The notes under the pieces were generated by a model. That model saw only the letters and a program-made list of their open reading frames with translations, was not told the origin of the DNA and ran no database searches. Made by a program: the position numbers and the translations under genes. Of a stretch of 64,000 nucleotides of DNA, positions 8,179 through 16,206 are shown piece after piece. How positions within the stretch are numbered: the first letter of the stretch is position 1; every line of letters starts with the position of its first letter. The stretch is from a bacterium (lineage in GTDB: Bacteria; Krumholzibacteriota; Krumholzibacteriia; LZORAL124-64-63): assembly GCA_024231905.1 (NCBI GenBank), contig JAAEQC010000041.1, positions 85,757 to 149,756 of the forward strand, written 5' to 3'.

Positions 8179-9171
8179 ATGCTCAGTCGCCTGAAGATCG
8201 TCATGCTCACCGGATTGATCATCGCCGCGTCCTGCGCGCTCATCGGCTGCAGCGATGATGATTCCTCGCCCACCAAGACGCCCACCACCATCACGAGCTA
8301 CGACGAGGTCCACGCCTGGGATTGCGCCACGAGTGTCAGTTGCCAGGACGTCTTCGATATCGAATTCGCCGCCGGTGCGACCGTCGACTTCTCCGCCACC
8401 GAGACCACCGGCAACTCTGTCCTGCAGATCGCCCTCTACGCCCCCGACAAGGGCCTGGGCGACACGAATCTCTTCACGGAAAACGATCTGGAACTCCGCT
8501 GCGGCTTCGTTTCCGGCTGCAGCGCCAACACGGACGGACAGACCGTCACGGACTTCGTCATCCCCGCCGCCGGCACCTACCGGCTGGCCGTGACGCGTGA
8601 TTGGGGCGACAGCTGTGGTGGCGACGGCACCTACCGGCTGCTCATCGACGCCGACGAGGACTTCAGCGTACCCGACCAGACCGTCGACGACCTGGCTTCC
8701 CTGGCCACCGACTGGAACTGCCCCGCCGAGGACGCCATGGTCCATGATGAGACCTACGCCTGGTCCTGCGCCACGAGCGTCGACTGCCAGGACGTCTTCG
8801 ACATCGACTTCGTCGCCGGCACCACCGTGGACATCTCGGCGATCGACGTGACCGGCAACTCGGTGCTACAGCTCGCCCTCTACGAGCCGGGTATGGCTCT
8901 TGGCCGGACGAACCTGCTCACCGGAGACTACGCTGAGTACCGCTGCGGTTTCGTCTCCGGCTGCGGCAACAACACCGATGGCCAGACGGTCACGGGCCTG
9001 ACCTTGACGCGAACCGGCACCTACCGGCTCGCGATCACCCGCGACTGGGGCGATAGCTGCGGCGGAGTCGGGACCTACCACCTGATCGTCGAGGCCGACG
9101 AGCCCATGTGGGTCTTCGATCAGACCATCGACGACGACGCGTCCGCCGCGTCCAGTTGGACTTGCCCCTGA
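8179..9171 (+). CDS. Lipoprotein with two PPC-like repeat domains
   Basis: A 330-residue secreted lipoprotein. The signal sequence ends in a lipobox (LIGC, Cys about residue 24) followed by an Asp-rich spacer. Two tandem ~130-residue repeats follow (about 40-165 and 190-320). Both contain AW-CATSV-CQDVFDI, TGNSVLQ-ALY, RCGFVSGC, NTDGQTVT and GTYRLA-TRDWGDSCGG. The beta-rich pattern ending in GTYRL resembles bacterial pre-peptidase C-terminal (PPC) domains. Six cysteines per repeat at conserved positions suggest disulfides outside the cytoplasm. Start ATG has GGAGG 9 bases upstream. No catalytic motif is visible, and a binding role at the cell surface is a guess. Confidence 0.75.
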   Translation: MLSRLKIVMLTGLIIAASCALIGCSDDDSSPTKTPTTITSYDEVHAWDCATSVSCQDVFDIEFAAGATVDFSATETTGNSVLQIALYAPDKGLGDTNLFTENDLELRCGFVSGCSANTDGQTVTDFVIPAAGTYRLAVTRDWGDSCGGDGTYRLLIDADEDFSVPDQTVDDLASLATDWNCPAEDAMVHDETYAWSCATSVDCQDVFDIDFVAGTTVDISAIDVTGNSVLQLALYEPGMALGRTNLLTGDYAEYRCGFVSGCGNNTDGQTVTGLTLTRTGTYRLAITRDWGDSCGGVGTYHLIVEADEPMWVFDQTIDDDASAASSWTCP

Positions 9172-9198
9172 CCCTGCCACCCTCTATTTCGAACTCCC

Positions 9199-9235
9199 AA
9201 CCGGCCCGGTCCCCGTGACCGGGTCGGTTGTTTTT
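9199..9235 (+). terminator. Rho-independent terminator after the lipoprotein gene
   Basis: A 13-base stem pairs 9199-9211 with 9217-9229, with one G-T wobble and a short loop. It is followed immediately by GTTTTT. It lies 28 bases after the lipoprotein stop and separates it from the blaI promoter. Confidence 0.85.
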
Positions 9236-9252
9236 CCTTTGTTCACAACGTC

Positions 9253-9298
9253 TTGACGTATTACGAAAAATCTCGTAATTTATCACGAAACATTTCGT
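9253..9298 (+). promoter_or_regulatory. blaI-like promoter with two palindromic operators
   Basis: TTGACG (9253-9258) and TAATTT (9276-9281) are spaced 17 bases and form a sigma-70-type promoter. Two palindromes overlap it: ATTACGA-N6-TCGTAAT (9260-9279) and ACGAAA-N2-TTTCGT (9285-9298). BlaI/MecI repressors bind dyads over their own promoters, so these are likely autoregulatory sites of the repressor at 9351. The half-site (ACGA) differs from the classical TACA of BlaI boxes. Confidence 0.75.
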
Positions 9299-9350
9299 AC
9301 TTTCCAGCGTAGAGACCATTCGTCACCGCCTGGAAACAGAAGGAGCACCC

Positions 9351-9734
9351 ATGGCCCGCAAACACACTGGACGACCGACCGACGCCGAACTGGCTCTCCT
9401 GTCCGTGCTCTGGGAGCACGGCCCGAGCACCGTCCGCGCCGTCCATGACCGTCTCGGGGATGGAGTCGGCTACACCACCGTCCTGAAGACCCTGCAGATC
9501 ATGACCGAGAAGGGGCTCGTCATCCGCGACGAATCTGCGCGCGCCCACGTCTACGCCGCGGCCCAGGCCCGGGAGGAGACCCAGGGACGCCTGGTGGTCG
9601 ACCTGGTGGACCGGGCCTTCGCCGGCTCGGCCTCCAAGCTCGTCATGAACGCCCTGTCCGGTCAGCGCGCTTCCCGGGCGGAACTGGACGCCATCCGCCG
9701 CTTGCTCGACGACCTCGAGGAGGACGAGTCGTGA
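9351..9734 (+). CDS. BlaI/MecI-family transcriptional repressor
   Basis: A 127-residue BlaI/CopY-family winged-helix repressor. The PTDAELALLSVLWEHGPSTVRAVHD N-terminal helices are followed by the recognition region GVGYTTVLKTLQIMTEKGLV (about residues 42-61) and a C-terminal dimerisation helix. In BlaI the protease-sensitive site lies in this C-terminal region, cut when the partner M56 protease is activated. Start ATG at 9351 follows AAGGAG. The stop overlaps the GTG start of the M56 gene, the standard repressor-sensor pair. The target is most likely its own operon; no beta-lactamase is nearby. Confidence 0.9.
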   Translation: MARKHTGRPTDAELALLSVLWEHGPSTVRAVHDRLGDGVGYTTVLKTLQIMTEKGLVIRDESARAHVYAAAQAREETQGRLVVDLVDRAFAGSASKLVMNALSGQRASRAELDAIRRLLDDLEEDES

Positions 9735-12070
9735 GGGAGGCCTTCGACCTGATCCTCGGTGCCGTGGCCGAACCGGCCATGCACGGCCTGCTGCACTTCC
9801 TGTGGCAGGGCAGCGCCGTGGCCCTGCTGCTGGTCGGCGTCCTGGTGCTGGCCCGGCCCCGGCGGGCGGAGACGCGCTATCGATTGGCCTGCGGCGCCCT
9901 GGTGTTGATGGTCATCCTGCCGGTGGCCACGGCCCTGGAACACGGGCTGGACAACCACGCGCGCCTGGTTCTCGGCGACCCCACCGACGGCGGCGAAGCG
10001 CCGCACCTGGACACGACCGCCGCGGTGCGCGAACTGGCCCGCGCCCTGCCCGTCGAAGACACCACCAGCGGCCTGGCCGGCTCGCTCCTGCAGTCGGTGA
10101 CCGCCCGCGTGGAGCCCGCCGACGCGGCGCCCTGGGTGCTGGGCACTTGGCTGGCCGGAGTAGGCATCCTGTCGGTGCTGCACCTGGGCGGCTGGTTCCG
10201 CGTCCGCCGGCTCACGCGGCTGGACGTGACTCCCGCCCCGAGCGAGTGGCAGGACCGCGCCGACCACCTGCGTCGAACCCTGGGTCTGGACCGGGCCGTC
10301 CGCGTCCTGAGTTCGACGGCGGTCCAGGTGCCCGCGGCCGTGGGCTGGTTGCGGCCGGTGATCCTGATCCCGGCCGCCGCCCTGAGCGGCATGCCGGTCC
10401 AGCAACTGGAGTGCATCCTGGCCCACGAACTGGCCCACATCCACCGGCGCGACTACCTGGTGAACTTGCTCCAGACCTGCGCCGAGACCCTGCTCTTCTA
10501 CCACCCCGCCGTGTGGTGGGTGTCGCGACTGATCCGCGCTGAGCGCGAGAACTGCTGCGACGACACGGCTGTCCAGCTGTCCGGGAGCCGGCTGCTCTAC
10601 GCCCGCGCTCTGGTCGAATTCGAGGAACTGCGCCAGGTCACCCCCCGACTGGCCGTGGGAGCCGACGGTGGCTCCCTGCTGCGGCGCGTGGAACGTCTGA
10701 TCGGAGGTCCTGAAATGTCCCTGCATACCCATCGCAACCATCTGGCCGGCATCGCCGCCGCTCTGCTCGTCGTCCTCGGGGGGTCCATGCTGGCCCTGGC
10801 GGCCCAGTCCCAGGTGGACGACGTGGTGGCCCTGGCCACCGGCGCCACTCTGGCCGACGTCTCAGTCAAGGGACGCTGGTACGCCGAGCGCGACGGCGAC
10901 GAACTGCGCCTGGAACTCTCCCGCCGCGACCGCGGTGACAAGCGCCGGGGATCCTGGCAGAACACCATCCGGGTGGACGAGGACGACTTCGACGGCCTGC
11001 GCTTCGCCGAAGACGCCGAGTTCCGGCTGGTCCGGCCGGCCGGCACGTTCGCCTTCGCGGGCGACTTCGAGGGCGACGAGGGCGACGGCCGTTTCACCTT
11101 CGCCGCCGACACGGACTACCTGGCGGAGCTGGATGAGCTGGGCACCGACGACCTGAGCGATACGGAAGTCATGGTCCTGGCCTCGCAGAACCTGGAGATC
11201 GCCACGGTCCGCGAGCTACGCGACCTGGGCTACGGCCCCTTCGACGACGACGAGATCGTCACCATCGCCATCTTCGAGGTCACCCCGAAGTACATCCGCG
11301 ACATGGAGAAGGCCGGCTTCGAGAACATCCCTCTGGACAAGCTCGTGGCCATGCGCGTGCACGACGTCAGCCGCGATTACGTGCAGGACATGCACGAGAT
11401 CGGATTCGTGGCCGTGGACGTCGACGACGCCATCTCCTGGTCGGTCCATGGCGTGGACGTGGACGACGTGAGGGACCTGCGCGAGGAATTCGGCGAGGAC
11501 CTGACGGCCGAGGACGTGCTCAGCCTGAAGATCCACGGGGTCGACCACCACTACGCTCAGGAGATGCAGCAAGCCGGATTCCACGACCTGCACCACGAAC
11601 AGCTGTTGTCCATGAAGATCCACGGCGTCCATGGGGACGACGTGGCGGATCTGCGCGAAGAGTTCGACGAGGACCTGACGGCCGAGGACGTGCTGTCCAT
11701 GAAGATCCATGGCGTCGACGCCGACCGCGTTCACGCCCTGCACGAGGCCGGCCACGAGAACCTGGACGCCGACGAAGTCCTCGCCTGGAGCATCCACAAC
11801 GTCTCGCCCGCATTCATCGAGTCGACCAAGGATCTGGGCTACGACCTGGACGGCGAGGAACTGCTGGCCTGGAAGATCCACGGCATCAATCGGAGCTACA
11901 TCGAGAGTCTGGCCGAACTGGGCTACGCGAACATCGATTCCGACGACCTGCTGGCCATGAAGATCCACGGAGTCACGCCCAAGTGGATCCGTCACCTGCG
12001 CGACCGCGGCATCGACGACCTGACCGCCGAGGAACTGGTACGGTTGAAGATCAGCGGCGTGGATCTGTAG
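9731..12070 (+). CDS. BlaR1-like M56 membrane metalloprotease with KIHGV repeat sensor region
   Basis: A 779-residue protein. The N-terminal half is an M56/BlaR1 protease: membrane helices at about residues 20-40, 55-70 and 138-155, zinc motif HELAH at 232-236, then a further helix at about 345-362. The C-terminal part is not a penicillin-binding domain. After a ~110-residue linker come about ten imperfect 26-28-residue repeats (about 480-779), each with a core like LLAMKIHGVTPKWI or LSMKIHGVDADRV ending in a Gly-hydrophobic turn. By analogy with BlaR1, an extracytoplasmic signal would trigger cleavage of the BlaI-like repressor. Start GTG overlaps the blaI stop. Repeats of this type accompany M56 proteins in related phyla, but their ligand is unknown to me. 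Confidence 0.85.
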   Translation: MREAFDLILGAVAEPAMHGLLHFLWQGSAVALLLVGVLVLARPRRAETRYRLACGALVLMVILPVATALEHGLDNHARLVLGDPTDGGEAPHLDTTAAVRELARALPVEDTTSGLAGSLLQSVTARVEPADAAPWVLGTWLAGVGILSVLHLGGWFRVRRLTRLDVTPAPSEWQDRADHLRRTLGLDRAVRVLSSTAVQVPAAVGWLRPVILIPAAALSGMPVQQLECILAHELAHIHRRDYLVNLLQTCAETLLFYHPAVWWVSRLIRAERENCCDDTAVQLSGSRLLYARALVEFEELRQVTPRLAVGADGGSLLRRVERLIGGPEMSLHTHRNHLAGIAAALLVVLGGSMLALAAQSQVDDVVALATGATLADVSVKGRWYAERDGDELRLELSRRDRGDKRRGSWQNTIRVDEDDFDGLRFAEDAEFRLVRPAGTFAFAGDFEGDEGDGRFTFAADTDYLAELDELGTDDLSDTEVMVLASQNLEIATVRELRDLGYGPFDDDEIVTIAIFEVTPKYIRDMEKAGFENIPLDKLVAMRVHDVSRDYVQDMHEIGFVAVDVDDAISWSVHGVDVDDVRDLREEFGEDLTAEDVLSLKIHGVDHHYAQEMQQAGFHDLHHEQLLSMKIHGVHGDDVADLREEFDEDLTAEDVLSMKIHGVDADRVHALHEAGHENLDADEVLAWSIHNVSPAFIESTKDLGYDLDGEELLAWKIHGINRSYIESLAELGYANIDSDDLLAMKIHGVTPKWIRHLRDRGIDDLTAEELVRLKISGVDL

Positions 12071-12093
12071 CGACGGTATTCGCGACGAAAAGG

Positions 12094-12123
12094 GAGCCCT
12101 CCGGTCGCACGGCCGGGGGGCTC
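12094..12123. terminator. Hairpin between convergent genes
   Basis: GAGCCC-T-CCGG pairs with CCGG-GG-GGGCTC across an 8-base loop. It sits between the M56 gene and the minus-strand gene at 12122, overlapping that gene's stop. It has no strong T tract, so termination efficiency is uncertain. Confidence 0.5.
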
Positions 12124-12775
12124 AGGCGTAGGCGTCCAGCGACACGCCCCGGTACTCGGCGGTCTTGGCGAGGCTCTTGATGATGGCGCTGTGGCGGATC
12201 TCGAGCTGACCCAGCAGCCCCTCCTTCCCGGCTATGCCGAAGATGAGCTGCTCGGCGTCGCGGTAGCGGTGTCGGATGGCCCGGGAGAGCTTCTTCTCCA
12301 GCCCCCGGTTGTCGGGCAAGGGCTTGCCGATGCGTTCCTCGTCGTCCTCCAGATCCGGATCCAGATCCAGTCCCAGCGTCTTGGCGAGGTTGCCCAGATC
12401 GGCTTGGTCGGCCTGGGCCAAGGAGGTCAGCAGGCCGTTGCGGGCGCCGGTCAGGTACTTGGCCGGCTCTCCCCCACCCGGTACGTGGTAGGTGACGATC
12501 TCGTTGATGACGGTGAAAGCGTCGCGCATAGCGCCGGCCAGGTCCCGCGAACGAGGGGCGCTCATACGCGATTCACTGCGCCATTCATCGCGCAGGGTAT
12601 CCAGAGCGCGCCGCAGCTTACCCAGTCCCTTGGCCAGGAACTCCAACTGTTCCACCTCGAGCCGCTCCTGTGCCAATTTCTGCTGGGGGGTCAGTGGCAC
12701 CTTTGGAGCAGTCGTCTCCGATTCCCCGAAGTACTTCGAGTAGATGGATGAAGAGGAGACGGCTTCGACGGACAT
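12122..12775 (-). CDS. Hypothetical helical protein
   Basis: A 217-residue protein of unknown family. Start ATG at 12775 is preferred over an upstream ATG (12811) because GGAGAG lies 6 bases before it. The N-terminus is Ser-rich (SVEAVSSSSIYSKYFG). Residues 35-75 are strongly helical with heptad-like Leu spacing (QQKLAQERLEVEQLEFLAKGLGKLRRALDTL when read in pieces), then mixed helices to the end. No signal peptide or membrane segment is seen. It sits alone, antisense between two BlaI/BlaR1-type operons. The Ser-rich start plus helices recalls flagellar or secretion-associated small proteins, but this is weak. Confidence 0.65.
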   Translation of the reverse strand: MSVEAVSSSSIYSKYFGESETTAPKVPLTPQQKLAQERLEVEQLEFLAKGLGKLRRALDTLRDEWRSESRMSAPRSRDLAGAMRDAFTVINEIVTYHVPGGGEPAKYLTGARNGLLTSLAQADQADLGNLAKTLGLDLDPDLEDDEERIGKPLPDNRGLEKKLSRAIRHRYRDAEQLIFGIAGKEGLLGQLEIRHSAIIKSLAKTAEYRGVSLDAYA

Positions 12776-12935
12776 GGTCGCTCTCCGGGCGTGCCGAGGT
12801 GAGATGGACACCTTCTCTCGCTGTTATCGACCGGTTGGTTGGTAAGCTTGAGCAGGCCCGGTGTACCTGGCCCGATTTCCGAACTGGTTGGGATGCCAAC
12901 GATCTCGACGAACGACGAGGCTCACGTCACCTATC

Positions 12936-12993
12936 TCGGAAAAATTTCTGAAACAACCTCCCCCGGATGCCGTAGAGTCGGAAGGAATTCCGA
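12936..12993 (+). promoter_or_regulatory. Operator pair upstream of the second blaI-like gene
   Basis: Two palindromes: TCGGAAA-N2-TTTCTGA (12936-12951, one mismatch) and TCGGAA-N4-TTCCGA (12978-12993). A TAGAGT near 12974 could be a -10. The layout, two dyads about 40 bases apart, mirrors that upstream of the first blaI-like gene, but the half-site is TCGGAA instead of ACGAAA. This suggests each repressor has its own site. Confidence 0.6.
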
Positions 12994-13034
12994 GACAACA
13001 CCAGCGCCCAGCCGCCCTTGAAGAAGGTAACTTG

Positions 13035-13424
13035 ATGACCGACAAGATGTTGAGCCAACTCAGCCGACGCGAGCGCCAGATCATGGAAGTCGTCTACATG
13101 CTGGGCCGAGCCTCGGCAGCGGACATCCTGACCCATATGCCCGAGGACGTGAGCGACGCTTCCCTGCGCAAACTCGTGCGGGTCCTCGAGACCAAGGGGC
13201 ACCTGGAGCACGTGCGGCGGGGTCGCGAGCACATATACCTGCCGACGATCCCCCGCCGGCGGATCCAGCGCCAGGCGGCGGACGACCTGCTGCGGACTCT
13301 GTTCCAGGGATCCCTGAGCGCGGCCGTCTCGGCCCTCCTCGACGCCAAAGCAGGCGAGCTGGACGACGAAGAGGCCGCACGGTTGCGCCGCCTCATCGAC
13401 GAGGCCGAGGCGGAGGGGAGATAG
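13035..13424 (+). CDS. BlaI/MecI-family transcriptional repressor (second)
   Basis: A 129-residue BlaI-family protein. The winged helix reads LSRRERQIMEVVYMLGRASAADILTHM with DASLRKLVRVLETKGHLEHVRRG as recognition helix and wing. A C-terminal helical region follows (LLRTLFQGSLSAAVSALLDAK). Start ATG at 13035 follows GAAGAAGG; longer upstream frames would run through the operators. A 2-base gap separates it from the M56 gene. The recognition region differs from that of the first repressor (SLRKLVRVLE versus YTTVLKTLQ), matching the different operators. Confidence 0.9.
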   Translation: MTDKMLSQLSRRERQIMEVVYMLGRASAADILTHMPEDVSDASLRKLVRVLETKGHLEHVRRGREHIYLPTIPRRRIQRQAADDLLRTLFQGSLSAAVSALLDAKAGELDDEEAARLRRLIDEAEAEGR

Positions 13425-13426
13425 AC

Positions 13427-14920
13427 ATGGAGTTCGTACGGGAGATCCTTTTCGTATCCGTGGCCACGGCGGCCATGTCGGGCACCGCCCTCGGTGCCGC
13501 TTGGGGATTGCGGCGCCAGTCGGCGGCGCTGCGGAGCCGGATCCTAACCGCGGCTTTCGTGGTAGGCCTCCTTCTGCCCGTCCTGTTGCCCATGCTGCCC
13601 GCGCCCCGTGTGGTCACCACCGGGTCGCCGCCGGCCACGGCCCCCGGACCAGCCGCTGCAACTGCAATCCAACCCGCCCCCGGTGATGCCGGCCGCACAA
13701 CCTCTCCCGGCCTCGATCCTGCCACCCTGCTGGCCCTGGCGGCCGGCGTGTGGATCCTCGGCTGCGGCATGAGCGCAGCCCGGCTCGCCTTCGCCCACCG
13801 GCGGGCCCACCGACTCGCCGGCGGAGCCAACCCGCTGACCTCCGGTCCGGTGGCCCAGCTCTACGGGACCATCCTGACCGACCAAGGCCTGCCGCCAACG
13901 ATCGGGCTCGCCGTGTCCGACCGGACCACGACGCCGCTCACCGTGGGCTGGCGGCATCCCCTGGTGGTGCTGCCCCGGGCCGCGGTCCGGTGGCCCCTCG
14001 CCGAGTTGGCTGCCGTGCTGCGCCACGAACTGGCCCACGTCCAGCGCAGGGACAACGCCGTGGCCCTGGCCGCGGGTGTCCTGGCCTGCCTGCACTGGTT
14101 CGACCCACTGGTGTGGTGGGCGCTCCGCAGCTGGCGTCGCCAATCCGAACTCGCCTGCGACGACGCGGTCGTTCGCTGGGGCGTGCGTCCTTCGGCCTAC
14201 GCCCGGGTGCTCCTGGACCGGGCCCGGCCCGACACGACGGTGCCGGCCCTGGCCGTAGCCCCCTTCGCCGCCCACGTGCGCGGACGGCTGAACGGCTTGC
14301 TGGACGCCCGGACTGATCGCTCGGCCTCCCGCAGGCGCGCCGGCTTCCTGGCTGCGGCCGTCCTGCTGGCTCTGGTCCTGCCCCTGACGGCCCTGCGTCC
14401 GGCGGTCTTCGCCAATCCCGCTGTCCTCGTCGATCCTCTGGCGCTCGAGCCCCCGGTAGCGCCGGCCCGACCCGGATCCGGCTCCTCGTCGACGCCCGGC
14501 TGGTGGCGCGAGCTGACCGCGGAGATGGACGAATTGCGTGCCGTCAACCGCTGGCGGCGGGACCCGACCCGAGGCACGCCCCTGCCCGAGGGCATCCTGG
14601 CCGGCGACGGCTGGACCCTGGAGGCCCACCACGCGGTGGTCCTGCCGGGCACCAAGTTCGGCTGCATCTTCACCAGCGACGACGGCTATGTCCGCGTGAG
14701 CTACGCCGACGGCGAACGCTTCGGCCTGTCCGCCTTCACCCACCCTCCCCTGGACAAGTTCGAGCGCACCCTGGACGGGCTGCTCAAGCCCCTGGATCTG
14801 GACACCGGCGGCGATCCCCGCGCCTACCACATCGAGGGCTGGCGCAACGATCGCTTCGTCCAACGTTTTCGCGGCGTCCTGAATGACGCCGTCGTCACCA
14901 CGAGATCGGAGTCCCCATGA
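13427..14920 (+). CDS. BlaR1-like M56 membrane metalloprotease (second)
   Basis: A 497-residue M56 protease. Membrane helices lie near residues 8-26, 34-50 and 100-118. The zinc motif HELAH is at 200-204, followed by the expected downstream ACDDAVVRWG segment. A fourth helix at about 303-323 leads to a 165-residue outer domain. That domain lacks the KIHGV repeats and any penicillin-binding motif, and I do not recognise it. It is paired with the upstream repressor and overlaps the next gene by ATGA, so the beta-propeller protein downstream is likely part of the same regulon. The signal sensed is unknown. Confidence 0.85.
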   Translation: MEFVREILFVSVATAAMSGTALGAAWGLRRQSAALRSRILTAAFVVGLLLPVLLPMLPAPRVVTTGSPPATAPGPAAATAIQPAPGDAGRTTSPGLDPATLLALAAGVWILGCGMSAARLAFAHRRAHRLAGGANPLTSGPVAQLYGTILTDQGLPPTIGLAVSDRTTTPLTVGWRHPLVVLPRAAVRWPLAELAAVLRHELAHVQRRDNAVALAAGVLACLHWFDPLVWWALRSWRRQSELACDDAVVRWGVRPSAYARVLLDRARPDTTVPALAVAPFAAHVRGRLNGLLDARTDRSASRRRAGFLAAAVLLALVLPLTALRPAVFANPAVLVDPLALEPPVAPARPGSGSSSTPGWWRELTAEMDELRAVNRWRRDPTRGTPLPEGILAGDGWTLEAHHAVVLPGTKFGCIFTSDDGYVRVSYADGERFGLSAFTHPPLDKFERTLDGLLKPLDLDTGGDPRAYHIEGWRNDRFVQRFRGVLNDAVVTTRSESP

Positions 14921-16149
14921 AGAAGCTGATCCTGCTCGTCACGCTGCTCGTCGCCACCGGCACGGCCGTGGCCGGCGAGGAACTCGCCACCGACGGCCCG
15001 ATCACGGTGAGGAACCCGGCCGAGCCGCCCGAAGGCATCGTGACGGTGGAGTTGGAGGAGATCTGGCGCCTGGGCGGCGACGAGGGTGAAGTGTTGCTGG
15101 GTCTGCCCACGGGCCTGGGAACCGACGACGCTGGCAACGTCTACGTGCTCGACGCCCAGCTCAACCAGGTCCACGTGGTCGCACCGGACGGCACCCTGCT
15201 GGCCACGCGCCTGCGCGAAGGCGACGGTCCCGGCGAAATGCGCAATCCGAGCGACCTGATCGTCTGGCCCGACGGCGCCCTCGGCATCGTCCAGGAATTC
15301 CCGGGCTACGTGATCCGCGTGGACGCCGCCGGCAACCCTCTGCCGACCCTGCACCCGGGCGGCCCCACCGAGGAAGGCGGCTGGGGCGTACTCATGTCCG
15401 GCAATCCCCGGGGCGAGGACGGACTCGTGGTGTGCGGACAGATGAACCAGGAGAACGAGCAGGGCGAACGGGAGCGGCGGCGCTACCTGGCCGCCTTCCT
15501 GGCCGATGGTACGGTGGAGACGGTCATGTTCGAGGAAACGTCGCCCCCCAGCGACCGCACGCGTATGCCCCGCGAGCGCGATATTCTCCTGCCGTACATG
15601 ATGTCCTGGGACACGGGCCGCGACGGCACCATGGCCATGGCCGTCAGCTGGGACCGCTACCTGCTCTTCGTCTTCGGCCCCGACGGCAAACTCGAGCGCA
15701 CGATCGAGAAGGACCACGAACCGTGGCGACGGCGCGACACCGACCGGGATTTCATGAAGCGCCTCTTCGGCGTCCCCGAAGGCGAGCCGGCGCCCATCGA
15801 ACTGGACGACACCGAACCGGTGATCTCCATCACCCTGGCGGGCGTGCAGGTGGTGGACGACGAGATCTGGGTTCTGCCCAGCCGCAACGTGCGCGACCTG
15901 CCTGACGGTGTGCTCCAGCGCTTCGACGTCTTCGACCGCCAGGGACACCTCCGTCGCCAGGTGGACATCCGCTGCCAGGGCGATTCCCTCAACGACCGCA
16001 TCGCCGTACTCCCCGGCGGCCGTTTCATCCGCCAGCGGCGCTTCGTGGACTGCCTGGTGACGAGCCTCGGCCCCGGGTCGTTGCCGTCAGACGAACGGGG
16101 CGGCGAGGAGTCAACCCCCGCTGTGATCTGCTACCGCGCCAAGAAATAG
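14917..16149 (+). CDS. Secreted six-bladed beta-propeller (NHL-like) protein
   Basis: A 410-residue protein with a clear signal peptide (MKKLILLVTLLVATGTAVAG). Blade-like repeats follow, such as LGTDDAGNVYVLDAQLNQVHVVAPDGTLL, LIVWPDGALGIVQEFPGYVIRVDAAGNPL and VDDEIWVLPSRN-QRFDVFDRQGHLRRQ. This is the 6-bladed propeller pattern also found in NHL/DUF4934-like proteins. It overlaps the second M56 gene by 4 bases, so it is translationally coupled to a sensor-repressor operon. It may be the system's output or a periplasmic accessory to sensing. No catalytic motif is seen. Confidence 0.75.
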   Translation: MKKLILLVTLLVATGTAVAGEELATDGPITVRNPAEPPEGIVTVELEEIWRLGGDEGEVLLGLPTGLGTDDAGNVYVLDAQLNQVHVVAPDGTLLATRLREGDGPGEMRNPSDLIVWPDGALGIVQEFPGYVIRVDAAGNPLPTLHPGGPTEEGGWGVLMSGNPRGEDGLVVCGQMNQENEQGERERRRYLAAFLADGTVETVMFEETSPPSDRTRMPRERDILLPYMMSWDTGRDGTMAMAVSWDRYLLFVFGPDGKLERTIEKDHEPWRRRDTDRDFMKRLFGVPEGEPAPIELDDTEPVISITLAGVQVVDDEIWVLPSRNVRDLPDGVLQRFDVFDRQGHLRRQVDIRCQGDSLNDRIAVLPGGRFIRQRRFVDCLVTSLGPGSLPSDERGGEESTPAVICYRAKK

Positions 16150-16206
16150 GATGTGCTAGACTCGCTTGCGCCAACGGGATCCGTCCCCCCGCCCAAGGAG
16201 AGCTCC

